This document shows positions 23,290 to 31,484 of a stretch of DNA of 34,562 bases, one piece after another. Origin of the DNA: Hymenobacter sp. IS2118. Lineage in GTDB: Bacteria > Bacteroidota > Bacteroidia > Cytophagales > Hymenobacteraceae. The translations under genes and the position numbers were made by a program. The stretch lies in contig NZ_JNLX01000169.1 of the NCBI RefSeq assembly GCF_000715495.1, forward strand, positions 1 through 34,562, in the 5' to 3' direction. Each line of letters begins with the position of its first letter. Position 1 is the first letter of the stretch. The notes under the pieces are model-generated. The model saw nothing but the letters and a program-made list of their open reading frames with translations. It was not told the DNA's origin and did not search any database.

Positions 23290-25130
23290 CTTCATCAACC
23301 CCGATGCTAAAGTCATTTGCACCCCGCCAGAACGCTCGACTAGGAACTGCCGCCATCCCATTACCTTCCAATAGCCACTGGTCAAATAGCGCACGCCCTG
23401 CCAGCTTAACCAGCCAGACCAGCTACCCGAATCACCCGTCTAATCCCCAATCCCAAGCCGTGCCCCACTTTAGCTTTGCATCACTCCGGTTTAATCTTCC
23501 CCACTGCCTTGGTTGCCATTGCACCTTCGCCCGGCCAGCTCTACTGGTACCCGGACTGCCGCCAACCCAGCACCTGAGACTATTGTAATCACGCCACCTG
23601 CCTTGACTACCAAGCCACTCAACTTTGGAGTCCATTGCGCTAAACTGACCAGTGACTGCTGCCTTCCCAGGGCTCCGTTTTCCAACTGCCTACCCAGGCT
23701 GCTTCCGCTATTGAGCAGCCTTTGTCATGCTTTGCCCAGCGCCCTTTTTTCAACTTCCTGACGCTGCCCTTTATTCGATTTTCAGCCCGTTGCCCCTCTT
23801 TGATTTTGGAGTAATTCCGTTTTTTTTGACGCTGGCCATTCTCCCCGTTGCCCCCTTCCTGGCCAGAGTCTTTTTTCTCCGGCACCGTCGTTTTTCGTCC
23901 AGCTGCTCATCGGCCCTCCCGCCACTTTTGTAGCCAGACTGGCTTACTACCACCGGCCCAATTTTCAACCGTCTCGCTGTTGCGCCTCTTTGGATTTTTG
24001 ACGCTGGCCCCTTACTAACCCGTCCACCAATTTTCAGCCGACTCCTCTTTTTCGGCAACCGGCACTTTCCCCTGTATCCTCCTCGACCGTCATCCTGACT
24101 CTTCAATCCACCCACCGTTTCGGCCACCTTCGCAAACCACCTGAGCCCGTTCGTTCCACCGGCTATTGCCCCGTGGTCGTTTTGCTTACTCTGCGTTGCT
24201 ACCCTGTTCCCTCGGACGGACCGGTGCAAAATTTACCCCCTCCCCTTTTTCATCCCGGCCGACTTTTTACCAACTGCCCCTTCTCGCCGTTCCCACCAAA
24301 ACGACTGTCGCCGACGTTTGACCTGCCCTAGTCCCCTCCCCCCCAACCGAAATCATTCCTGCCCCCTTCTGCGCTTACCCCACCCCCCCCGACTTTCTCC
24401 GCGGCTCCCTTTACGGGCCCTCGCTTCATTCCTGGGCAGACGCTCTTTTTGCTCCCGCGATGATTTCACCGCCTACCCATTCTTTACCACTTGACCATTT
24501 TTTTAAGCACCCTCCTTTCTACCAGCTTAATGTTTTTTCCCGGGCGCTCATTTTCTTGTTGGCTCCTTTTTCCACCTTCCTGCTTGTTCTACCCGCCTGC
24601 TATTTTTACCGTTCGCTCGTTTTTCGCCTACACCAATTTTTCAGCCGCCACCGCTTTTCTCATCGGCTCGGTTTCCAGCCAACCTTCATTTTGGCTCCAT
24701 CCCTTTTGGGCCGCCTCCTATCCGCTGTCATTTGCTCTGCTCTTTCCTACTGACTGTTTTTCCCGGCCTCTCAACGTGGACTGCACTCCTACCGGTTCGC
24801 TTTTTTAGCTCACTCATTACGGCAATTTTTAGCCTCGCATTTCCCACAGTGGCTCTTGATACCAACGTCTCATCTGACGACTCTGCCTCTGACGGCCCCA
24901 TCTGATTTTAGTCATCGACTATCAGCTAGTCGGCACGCCATCCGTTTGAACTGGTCACTCCTCTTTCCTTTGTAGTCTGCTCAGACAACTCAACCACTCG
25001 CTTTGCCAATCATGAATCCGAACCTCCGATAGCTCAAATTCTGCTTGTTGAACCCGGCAGCAGTTTTATAACTTTACCATGTAATAGCCCGAATAAATTT
25101 CCTTTGCATTGGCCGGGCGTCACACTTTCC
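23290..25130. other. 1.8-kb gene-free, pyrimidine-rich tract between oriT and the helicase gene
   Basis: I see no convincing gene here on either strand. From roughly 23480 to 24840 the top strand is about two-thirds to three-quarters pyrimidine (for example 14 purines in the 60 bases of 24361-24420). The few open frames give Lys/Arg-rich or Ser/Phe-rich shadow proteins caused by this bias. Short degenerate repeats recur: CAATTTTCAGCCG-like segments at 23777, 23959, 24028, 24634 and 24823, and TTTTGACGCTGGCC at 23824 and 23996. A larger diverged repeat unit links 23776-23837 and 23959-24009. The function is unknown. Confidence 0.6.
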
Positions 25131-25200
25131 AAGGGGTGCTGCTCGCCAGCTTCTGCTCCCGGAGCATAGCTTTTACAGCAGAGTAGTTCCTTTGAATAAG

Positions 25201-25208
25201 TATCTTTG
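25201..25208 (+). promoter_or_regulatory. Bacteroidota-type -7 box before the helicase gene
   Basis: TATCTTTG matches the TAnnTTTG consensus exactly and lies 33 nt before the ATG at 25242. A T-rich element (TTTTAC at 25171-25176) is upstream, but at a longer spacing than usual for the -33 box. Confidence 0.45.
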
Positions 25209-25241
25209 CTTTGTTACCGTCCGGCCCCCGCTTCTTTGCTT

Positions 25242-26432
25242 ATGAGCGCTTCTCCCGCTGTTGCGTTCCCTACGGCCCAGGCAAAAAAGCAAGCCCTGCA
25301 AGACCACATCCTGGCGGTCATCCAAGGCCACCAGCTGGCCGGGGTCGCCGTGGCCATGGGCGTGGGCAAAACCCTCATCGGCCTGCGGGACATGGCGCGT
25401 CTCCTCCCCCACTGCGCGCCGACCGGGTCTGGTGTCATGCCTTTTCTGGTCGCTGCCCCCACCCAGGCCATCCTGGACTCCTGGCCACAGGAAGCCCACA
25501 AGTTTGGGCTGGCGTACCTGCTTGACTCGATTACCTTCACCACCTATCGCTCGCTGAGCAAGGTGCTGGGCCAAGGCCGCTATCACAAGCTCTACCTCGA
25601 CGAGTGTCACGCCCTAAAAGACTCGCACGAGCCGGGCCTGAAAGCCCACGTGGCACGCAAGCAAAGCATCCTGGGCCTGACCGGCACGCCCCCCGCGCAG
25701 CCGGGCTCGGAGAAGGGCCGGCTGGTGGCCACTTATTGCCCCATGCGGGTGGACTACACCACCGATGAAGCCGTGCTGGCCGGCCTGCTCAACGACTACC
25801 GCCTGGTCGTGCACCGCCTGCCGCTGAATTCGGTGCGGGATTACGTGGTCACGCTCAAGTCCGGCAGCCAGTTCACCACTAGCGAGCGCGAGCACTACCG
25901 GTACTGGAGCACCCGGCTGGCCAACGCCGACCAGGATGCGCTCCCCGTCGAGACGCTGCGGCTACTGCGCATGCAGGCCCTGATGAATTATCCCGGCAAG
26001 GGCCGCTACATGGCCCAGTTGGCCCGCCAGTTCACGGAGAAGGTACTGCTCTTTACCTGCAACCAGCAACAGGCCGAGCAGCAAGCCGAACACACCTACC
26101 ACTCCAAAAACAAAGAAAGCCAGGCCAACCTGGACCTGTTTAACGCGGGCACCATCCAGCGTCTGGCCTGTGTAGCCCAACTCTCGGAGGGCATCAACAT
26201 CGCCAACCTGCGGGTGGGCATCATCTGGCACGCCTTCGGCAACGAGCGCAAGGCCGCCCAGCGCATCGGCCGGCTGCTGCGCCTGAATCCCGACCAAACC
26301 GCCACCGTGCACCTGCTCATGTACCAGGACACGGTGGATGAGCACTGGGTGGAGCAGGCCCTGGCCGCCTTTGACCCTACCAAAATCAGCTACGTGGATG
26401 CCGACTGCTTCCTTCCTTCGCTTGAGCCATGA
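25242..26432 (+). CDS. Superfamily 2 helicase-like ATPase
   Basis: This 396-residue protein is a compact SF2 helicase/translocase core without accessory domains. Motif I is AMGVGKTL (Lys43), motif II is the variant LDECH (Asp120, Glu121), motif III is TGTP (147-150), motif V is near AQLSEGINIANL and motif VI is AQRIGRLLR (339-347). The layout resembles plasmid- and phage-borne SNF2/DEAD-type ATPases that move along DNA; the substrate and direction cannot be told. ATG 25242 fits the promoter box 33 nt upstream. It lies next to the pyrimidine-rich tract and the mobilisation region, so a role in plasmid replication or transfer is possible but unproven. The stop codon overlaps a short following ORF. 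Confidence 0.82.
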   Translation: MSASPAVAFPTAQAKKQALQDHILAVIQGHQLAGVAVAMGVGKTLIGLRDMARLLPHCAPTGSGVMPFLVAAPTQAILDSWPQEAHKFGLAYLLDSITFTTYRSLSKVLGQGRYHKLYLDECHALKDSHEPGLKAHVARKQSILGLTGTPPAQPGSEKGRLVATYCPMRVDYTTDEAVLAGLLNDYRLVVHRLPLNSVRDYVVTLKSGSQFTTSEREHYRYWSTRLANADQDALPVETLRLLRMQALMNYPGKGRYMAQLARQFTEKVLLFTCNQQQAEQQAEHTYHSKNKESQANLDLFNAGTIQRLACVAQLSEGINIANLRVGIIWHAFGNERKAAQRIGRLLRLNPDQTATVHLLMYQDTVDEHWVEQALAAFDPTKISYVDADCFLPSLEP

Positions 26433-26515
26433 AAACCCCTCAGATGAAAATGGCTTGGCTCAGCGCCGCTTGGAACTTTCATCCGCGGGTGCCGGTAGAA
26501 CGCCACTCGAAATAA
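26429..26515 (+). CDS. Possible 28-residue ORF coupled to the helicase gene
   Basis: The ATG overlaps the helicase stop (ATGA at 26429-26432). The short product contains MKMAWLSAAWNFHPRVPVE. It may be a genuine small protein or the start of a decayed gene. The stretch after it, 26516-26778, shows no gene or clear terminator. Confidence 0.25.
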   Translation: MKTPQMKMAWLSAAWNFHPRVPVERHSK

Positions 26516-26778
26516 CGTACTTCCACCCCTACGTTAGCCAAGCCATTCTTCATCCGTTCAGCTCCCGGACACGCACAATAGGGGCCGTATACAGGGCCTG
26601 CACCGTCAAGGCTCTGACCTTTTCCCCACTGCCTTCTTCGTTCCTAAACTGCACCTGCTGCCAGCGTCAAGCTACCATCACTGCGGGCGGCGCTGGTCAT
26701 GCGAGTAGGGTCCTCCACTAGTGCTAGCAATACCTTTTTAAACGGTAGCTCGTCGGGTGTCTACAGAATCAAGCATCC

Positions 26779-27216
26779 CTACAGCACCAAGTCTGGGTCG
26801 TCATCACCACCCGTTAAAGCCCCTGCTACCAGCCTGGTAATGCTTTTGAGTTTGGTCGCCTCTTTCGCCTCGGGATGCTCCAGCACGGCCAGTATTGACC
26901 GTAGCTGCTTGCGCAGCTGGTACGCCTTCTTTTGATGGGATTTGGGCGCGGCCAGTGCGGCCGCCAACGCCTGCTCCAGCCGCTGCGTCTTCTGGCGCTC
27001 CTGCTGCAGCTGGCTGCTGACAGATTCCAGCTCGTCCTGAATCCGGTTGCGCTCCCGGCGCATGATGTCCGTTTGGCTCACCTGGGGGGTAGCGTGGTAG
27101 AAGGCAGTGGCCAGGTCCAGCACTTGCTGGCCTATTGCCACCGGAATGCCGGCGTCGTGTAGAGCGGCTTTCGCCTGCTGGATATGGCCGGGCGCAATGC
27201 TTGACGAGTCGCTCAT
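26779..27216 (-). CDS. Coiled-coil protein of unknown function beside the partition genes
   Basis: I do not recognise a family. The 145-residue product starts MSDSSSIAPGHIQQAKAALHDAGIPVAIGQQVLDLATAFYH, an apparent helical N-terminal domain. It continues with a heptad-like, Gln-rich coiled coil (residues about 55-95, RNRIQDELESVSSQLQQERQKTQRLEQALAAALAA) and ends with a basic helix pair (QKKAYQLRKQLRSILAVLEH) and an acidic tail (GGDDDPDLVL). There is no signal or membrane segment. ATG 27216 is used; the frame stays open to 27402 but the extra part looks non-coding. It is transcribed away from parA, with 324 bp between the two starts, and may share that control region. A plasmid maintenance role is only suggested by position. 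Confidence 0.6.
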   Translation of the reverse strand: MSDSSSIAPGHIQQAKAALHDAGIPVAIGQQVLDLATAFYHATPQVSQTDIMRRERNRIQDELESVSSQLQQERQKTQRLEQALAAALAAPKSHQKKAYQLRKQLRSILAVLEHPEAKEATKLKSITRLVAGALTGGDDDPDLVL

Positions 27217-27360
27217 AGGCTTGAAAGTACTGGTGGTAATGAAATAAATAGAAAATAACTTCCGGCAGGGATGCACAACGGACCGTTTTTCTATTGGCAG
27301 TTTTGGTGATAGAATGATGGATAGCGGCTTTGGAAAGGCACCAACCACAAACTCAACTCG

Positions 27361-27540
27361 ATGATGTGTTGTTATACGTACAGCAATACACACAGACGGC
27401 AAACGGAAATTACATCAAACTGGTTTGCCAGCAAGACAACCTGCTGTATTGTCGTTTTACCGTCTGTACACTTTGCTGGCAATATGTATTGCCATCTGGG
27501 CAGGCATTATTACATTTGCCACGTATTAACCCCGCAGTTC
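27361..27540. promoter_or_regulatory. parA control region with nested inverted repeats (possible partition site)
   Basis: This leader contains three interleaved dyads: ACAGACGG (27392-27399) with CCGTCTGT (27460-27467); TTGCCAGCAA (27425-27434) with TTGCTGGCAA (27473-27482), a perfect 10-bp pair; and GACAA (27435-27439) with TTGTC (27449-27453). TGTATTGTC at 27445-27453 is also the outer part of the palindrome after the parB-like gene. The density of symmetry upstream of parA suggests an operator or centromere. Confidence 0.5.
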
Positions 27541-28332
27541 ATGCAGATTCTAACTTTTGCTAACAACAAAGGCGGCCAGGGCAAAACCACTTCCGCACTA
27601 GGGGTTGCGCACCGCCTGGCGGCCCTTGGCCATTCGGTTCTCTTCATCGACGCCGACCCCCAGGCCAACGCCACGCTCACGCTGGGAACCGACCCGGCCC
27701 GCGGCCATTTGGGAGACGCCTTACTCGACGCCCCGGATGGACGGCCCAGTGCTCATACCCTCGCCACGCTGAGCCAGCGCCCGCAGCCCAACCGCTCCTT
27801 GGCGGTGGTAGCGGCCAACCGGCTAATGGGCCAGCAGGAGAAGATATTCGGCACGCAGGCGGACTACATCTTTTTCTTCAAGCGCCAGCTCGCCGGCCTG
27901 GCCAGCCAGTATGAGTACGTCGTGCTCGACACTCCCCCGAGCCTGGGACCGCTGACGCTGGCGGCGCTGGCGGCCAGTCACGCGGTCTTTGTGCCCATGG
28001 TTCCGGATTTATTCGGCAGCGCGGGCATGGCGGCGCTGCTGGAAATGGTGGAGCGCATTCGGCAAAACTTCAACGAGCAGCTGCGAATAGGGGGCATCTT
28101 CTTCACCAAGTACGCGCCAACTTATCGCCGGGCCCTGCACAAGCAGTACGCCGGCGACCTGCAGGAAGACCAGGGCTTAGCGGGGCTGGTGCTAACCCAG
28201 ACGATTCGGGAAAGCATCGCCTTGGCCGAAGCCCAGAGCATGCAGCAGCCCGTTTACGACTACGCCCCGTCTTCCTCCGGGGCCGCCGACTATGCGGCCC
28301 TGACCGACGAAATTTTAAGCCGCCTTTCCTGA
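27541..28332 (+). CDS. parA: ParA-family partition ATPase
   Basis: This 263-residue Walker ATPase is expected to position plasmid copies during cell division. The deviant Walker A motif is NNKGGQGKTT (signature Lys10, catalytic Lys15). The A' motif is FIDADPQAN (Asp37, Asp39) and Walker B is VVLDTPPS (Asp130). The absence of an N-terminal helix-turn-helix is typical of small type Ib ParA proteins. ATG 27541 starts the first beta-strand directly; the 60 codons open upstream would run through the dyad-rich control region and are not ParA-like. Its stop codon overlaps the start of the partner gene (TGATG at 28330-28334), an arrangement usual for parA-parB pairs. Confidence 0.93.
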   Translation: MQILTFANNKGGQGKTTSALGVAHRLAALGHSVLFIDADPQANATLTLGTDPARGHLGDALLDAPDGRPSAHTLATLSQRPQPNRSLAVVAANRLMGQQEKIFGTQADYIFFFKRQLAGLASQYEYVVLDTPPSLGPLTLAALAASHAVFVPMVPDLFGSAGMAALLEMVERIRQNFNEQLRIGGIFFTKYAPTYRRALHKQYAGDLQEDQGLAGLVLTQTIRESIALAEAQSMQQPVYDYAPSSSGAADYAALTDEILSRLS

Positions 28333-28685
28333 TGCAAAAGCCCAAACTGACCGGCAGCCGCCCCCCAGTGCCCACCCCAGCCGCGGCGCCTTCCATCGAC
28401 GCGCACCTTTTTGGTACGCCGGCACCTGCCCCAGCGCGCGCGCTTGACGCCGCCGACCCCACGCTGAAAGAGGCGGGCGAAGCCGCCACGCGCGTCATTT
28501 TTACCAACCAACTAAAACCGGATGTGTACGTGATGCTGCGGCAGTACGAGCACCATGCCGAGGCCGAACTACAGGAGATTCTCGACGCGGCACTACGGGC
28601 TTACCTCACCGACAGGCCCCAGGCCCACCAGCCATTGCCACCGAAAGCAGCCGCTAAACTCCGGGACAAGCTGAGAAAAAAATAG
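28332..28685 (+). CDS. Small ParB-like centromere-binding protein
   Basis: This 117-residue protein is coupled to parA by stop/start overlap. The first 55 residues are Pro/Ala-rich and probably disordered, which is common in small partition adaptors that stimulate ParA through a flexible tail. Residues about 58-95 (TNQLKPDVYVMLRQYEHHAEAELQEILDAALRAYL) look like a ribbon-helix-helix DNA-binding fold. The end is very basic (KAAAKLRDKLRKK). It would bind a partition site and also repress the operon. The best site candidate is the 34-bp palindrome 16 bp after its stop codon. The family assignment rests on context and fold pattern, not on a specific motif. Confidence 0.72.
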   Translation: MQKPKLTGSRPPVPTPAAAPSIDAHLFGTPAPAPARALDAADPTLKEAGEAATRVIFTNQLKPDVYVMLRQYEHHAEAELQEILDAALRAYLTDRPQAHQPLPPKAAAKLRDKLRKK

Positions 28686-28700
28686 GGCAAAGTAGATTGT

Positions 28701-28734
28701 TGTATTGTCAACAACATGTATTGTTGACAATACA
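28701..28734. repeat. 34-bp palindrome after the par genes, candidate partition site
   Basis: Arms TGTATTGTCAACAA (28701-28714) and TTGTTGACAATACA (28721-28734) are a perfect 14-bp inverted repeat around the 6-nt centre CATGTA. No T-run follows, so it is a poor terminator. The word TGTATTGTC recurs upstream of parA (27445-27453), and GATATTGTC lies at 28741-28749, which supports a protein-binding site. It could also be an operator of the TetR gene. Confidence 0.65.
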
Positions 28735-28824
28735 GCTTGAGATATTGTCATGCCTTAAATCAGCGGTGGGCCACATTCCTGCGGCAATGCGCCGCAACCA
28801 CCTGTACTCATCGGAAAAGCCAAC

Positions 28825-28838
28825 CGTCGCGCGCGACG
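28825..28838. promoter_or_regulatory. 14-bp perfect palindrome upstream of the TetR gene
   Basis: CGTCGCGCGCGACG is a perfect palindrome 66 bp before the TetR start at 28905. TetR proteins bind palindromes of about this size near their own promoters, so it is a candidate operator. A second hairpin (GCGGC 28781-28785, GCCGC 28791-28795) lies just before it. Confidence 0.35.
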
Positions 28839-28904
28839 CCGTTTTTCACACCGGTAGGACATAAGCCTTCCCATTGGGGGCTGACTGCCGCACTCTCAGA
28901 CTTC

Positions 28905-29549
28905 ATGGCACGTACTGCACAAAGTGATGAAACCCGGGCGCTGCAAGCGGCGCTTCTGGTATTCTGGCGGCTGGGTTACGAAGCCACGCCAGTTATTGAC
29001 CTGGCGGTGAAAATGGGGCTTAATCGAACCCGGTTGTACGAGCTTTTCGGCAGCAAGCACCAGCTGTTCATTTTGACCTTGCGTTATTATCAGCAGGAGC
29101 TGCACCGGCAGTTGTTGGCGATAGGCACCGATGCCAACGAACCAGTGCTGGTGCGCGTGCGGCGGCTGCTGGAGTTGACGGTCGATATTCCTGCCATCCA
29201 GCCGCTGCCGAACGGGTGTTTTTTAGTCAAAGCAAGCACGGAGCTTTTGCCGCAGGATGCCGCAGTGCAGTCAGTGGTCGACGAGAGCCAACAGTTTCTG
29301 GAATCCCTGCTCGTTGCCTGGCTGAAAGAGGGACAACAAACAGGGGAGGTGAGCCGCACGGCTACTCCACGGGCGCAGGCTCACCTACTGGCTGTTTTGG
29401 TGGCTGGTCTGCGCCTGCAACGCCAAGTGCACAACAACCCCAGGATGCTGCGCAATAGCATTGCCTCGGCGCTGCTGGCGCTGGCCGGTAAGCTGTCAAA
29501 GCGTCAGAACAAAGCCAAGGCGATGCCTGTAAAAGGTATCAGGCCATGA
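28905..29549 (+). CDS. TetR/AcrR-family transcriptional regulator
   Basis: This 214-residue repressor has the TetR N-terminal helix-turn-helix at about residues 8-55 (ALQAALLVFWRLGYEATPVIDLAVKMGLNRTRLYELFGSKHQLF). An all-helical ligand-binding domain follows (LHRQLLAIGTDANEPVLVRVRRLLELTV; CFLVKASTELLPQDAAVQSVVDESQQFLESLLVAWL). This form, with PNGCFLV after helix 6, is like the AcrR-type group that often responds to small reactive molecules. ATG 28905 is used because the family begins just before the first helix; 56 codons open upstream look non-coding. Its 3' end overlaps the convergent rep gene by 11 bp (29539-29549). No obvious target operon lies next to it, so its ligand and regulon are unknown. 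Confidence 0.88.
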   Translation: MARTAQSDETRALQAALLVFWRLGYEATPVIDLAVKMGLNRTRLYELFGSKHQLFILTLRYYQQELHRQLLAIGTDANEPVLVRVRRLLELTVDIPAIQPLPNGCFLVKASTELLPQDAAVQSVVDESQQFLESLLVAWLKEGQQTGEVSRTATPRAQAHLLAVLVAGLRLQRQVHNNPRMLRNSIASALLALAGKLSKRQNKAKAMPVKGIRP

Positions 29550-30714
29550 GCTGCTGGCGCTGCTGCTCAAACTGCGTAATACGCGCCTGTACTTCCTTCA
29601 GCGCCGCGCCTCGGGTCTCGTCCGTGTATATAACGGCCGTTTGGGTGAATTTCAGGCTATTGTAAGCGTCTTCCAGCTCACTCTCAAGCTTTCGCAGCTG
29701 AGTGGCCACGGCAGCGGTATTTCTGGATTTCAGCTGGGGTTTCACCTCGGACGGCTTCTGGCGCTGTTGCGCTCTGTAATAGTCCGGCAGCATGTAGCAC
29801 TCCGTCAAGGCCTTGAACACGGCCCCGCCTTCGCGCTTGACCTTGCCGGCCTGCACCTGGCGCTTCACCGTTTCCAGGACGTAGCGGATGTAGCCCACTT
29901 TGTAGTCACCGTTGCTCAGCCGGCTTTTAATCTGGGGCAGGCTACTCAGCGCCACGCCCGCCGCCAACACGGCCTGCTCCCATGCCATCAAGGCCACCTT
30001 CGCAGTGGTATCGACCGGTAAGTGCTGACAGAATCGGAACTCAATGTTGCTGACTTCGCGGCCGTTTTTAATTGGCTCGTATGCAAAGGCCGTGTCCGTG
30101 TCGGCTAGCTCTTTCTGGGCACGGTCCAGAATGCGGACGCGGAAGTTGTTGAAACGGTCATACTCTTCGCCCAGGCCCAGAATGGCCTTTAGCTCATCCA
30201 CCGGGATGGTCCGCTTGCCAAAAGAGGCATACTCGCGCAAAAGCCAGTAGATACGACACGTGCTGGGGCTCTTTATCTTCAGTAATTCTACCAGCTGCGC
30301 CTTGGTAAAATTATCCCGCAGTTCCAGCAGGTAGGGGAGGAGCAGGTTATTGAACCGCGCCTCGACGAAGGCCGCGCCATCGCAGTACCGTGCGTAGTCC
30401 ACCAGGGGGATGACGGTAAACGTCCGCTTTTGGCAACGGCGGCCATCGGGGCTTAGCTCTTCAATGCGCAGTGTGCATTTCCCGAAGTGGTCCAGCAACT
30501 TCTTCACGTGAGCGTAATTGTTGTTGCTGGCGCCCACCACAATGTCGTGGACCGCCACCTGACACGCTTCGAACTCCTGGTCGCCACGAGAAATGCGTGC
30601 TAGCATCGCCATGAACAGCCGGGTCTCGGTGGAACTCAGGCTGAATTGCGCGTTAACCAAGGCATTGTGCTGCACCACGAGGGGATGCGCAGGCAAAGGG
30701 GTGGTAGCAGACAT
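29539..30714 (-). CDS. repB: Rep_3-family (RepB-type) plasmid replication initiator
   Basis: This 391-residue protein is the likely replication initiator. The N-terminal part has the double winged-helix pattern of Rep_3 initiators (VVQHNALVNAQFSLSSTETRLFMAMLARISR; FVEARFNNLLLPYLLELRDNFTKAQLVELLKIKSPSTCRIYWLLREYASFGKRTIPVDELKAILGL; FNNFRVRILDRAQKELADTDTAFAYEPIKNGREVSNIEFRF). The C-terminal 130 residues are basic and helical, ending in a coiled coil (LRKLESELEDAYNSLKFTQT). It is transcribed away from an iteron array that starts 52 bp upstream, as expected if it binds the iterons both to start replication and to limit its own expression. The stop overlaps the convergent TetR gene by 11 bp. Confidence 0.92.
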   Translation of the reverse strand: MSATTPLPAHPLVVQHNALVNAQFSLSSTETRLFMAMLARISRGDQEFEACQVAVHDIVVGASNNNYAHVKKLLDHFGKCTLRIEELSPDGRRCQKRTFTVIPLVDYARYCDGAAFVEARFNNLLLPYLLELRDNFTKAQLVELLKIKSPSTCRIYWLLREYASFGKRTIPVDELKAILGLGEEYDRFNNFRVRILDRAQKELADTDTAFAYEPIKNGREVSNIEFRFCQHLPVDTTAKVALMAWEQAVLAAGVALSSLPQIKSRLSNGDYKVGYIRYVLETVKRQVQAGKVKREGGAVFKALTECYMLPDYYRAQQRQKPSEVKPQLKSRNTAAVATQLRKLESELEDAYNSLKFTQTAVIYTDETRGAALKEVQARITQFEQQRQQLMA

Positions 30715-30765
30715 AACAAAAAAGTGGGCACCTGAAACGACTCAAAGGTAGCCGTGGTCACCGTA

Positions 30766-30920
30766 TATGCCTACACAAATTCAATTCTGTAGGCATGTGG
30801 CCCCAATTCTGTAGGCATGTTTTATCATTTTGCCCCCAATTCTGTAGGCATATGACCCCATTTTTGTAGGCATATGGCCCCAATTCTGTAGGCATGTGAC
30901 CCCATTTTTGTAGGCATATG
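30766..30920 (+). repeat. Iteron array of the replication origin
   Basis: Six direct copies of the core TGTAGGCATRTG start at 30788, 30810, 30843, 30865, 30887 and 30909. Steps are 22 bp except for one of 33 bp (22 plus 11). An inverted copy lies at 30766-30775. Two forms occur: CCAATTCTGTAGGCATGTG and CCATTTTTGTAGGCATATG, plus a mixed one at 30843. The period of about two helical turns puts the initiators on one face of the DNA. Confidence 0.93.
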
Positions 30921-31312
30921 TTGCTATAAAAACCTTTATATCACTTACTTATGAAGGGGGTAAACTACTTAAACATTCTTAAATAAAGTAAACAACTAGT
31001 TTAAAGCAGTTTTTTTTAAATTGTCATTTTGCATGAAAATATGACGCGAAAAATGAAGTGTCAGGGCGCGGGCCACCCCATTTTTGTAGGCATATGAAGG
31101 CAAAACGTGCTCAAAGATGCTTTTCCAGCTAATCAGAGCACTTTTTAGGGGGAAAAACGGCCGAAAACAAGCCTGTTAAACCAGGATATTCGCCGCATTT
31201 AGGGGCAAAAACGCCCCCATTTTTGTGCCTAAACAGGCACACGTTCTATGTTAAGTATCTAATATTTAGCGTTTTAGTCGCTTAACGCGTCTGATATGCC
31301 TACAAAAATGGG
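30921..31312. other. AT-rich part of the replication origin with outlying iterons
   Basis: This 392-bp stretch has no gene. Positions 30921-31060 are very AT-rich (for example TTTATATCACTTACTTATG and runs around 30960-31020), as in the melting region of iteron origins. A single iteron lies at 31085-31096 and an inverted one at 31294-31304. Between them are a GGGGC/GCCCC hairpin (31202-31217) followed by CATTTTTG, and a TGTGCCT/AGGCACA hairpin (31224-31241), which partly overlaps a degenerate iteron. No clear DnaA box was recognised. Confidence 0.75.
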
Positions 31313-31484
31313 GTGAAATGGAGGCAAAAACTACGTGCCGAGCCATGTAATGGCGGCCCTGAATGGCTTGTTTGGGCCTCCCTGCTGCGTTGTCCTGTTC
31401 CTTACTTTGGCCCCCGGCAATACGTGGCGCGAGGTGCTTATCCGGCTGGCGGGCTGCGCTGTCGGAACGAAATCAGTGGGGGAG

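Noticed and set aside
23771..24229. 152-codon basic protein on the minus strand of the pyrimidine-rich tract
   Set aside because: The Lys/Arg/Gly content follows directly from the purine-rich strand. No fold or start context supports it.
23290..25130. Possible CRISPR array or tandem satellite
   Set aside because: Repeated words are short, degenerate and irregularly spaced, with no constant repeat-spacer layout and no cas gene.
27361..27540. N-terminal extension of ParA to ATG 27361
   Set aside because: The added 60 residues are Cys/Thr/His-rich, unlike ParA, and coincide with the dyad-rich control region.
28701..28734. 34-bp palindrome as a rho-independent terminator of the par operon
   Set aside because: No T-run follows the stem and the stem is AT-rich; a protein-binding site fits better.
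30766..30920. Iterons as a CRISPR-like array
   Set aside because: The 22-bp period has no unique spacers, and the array precedes a Rep_3 initiator, so it is a replication origin.
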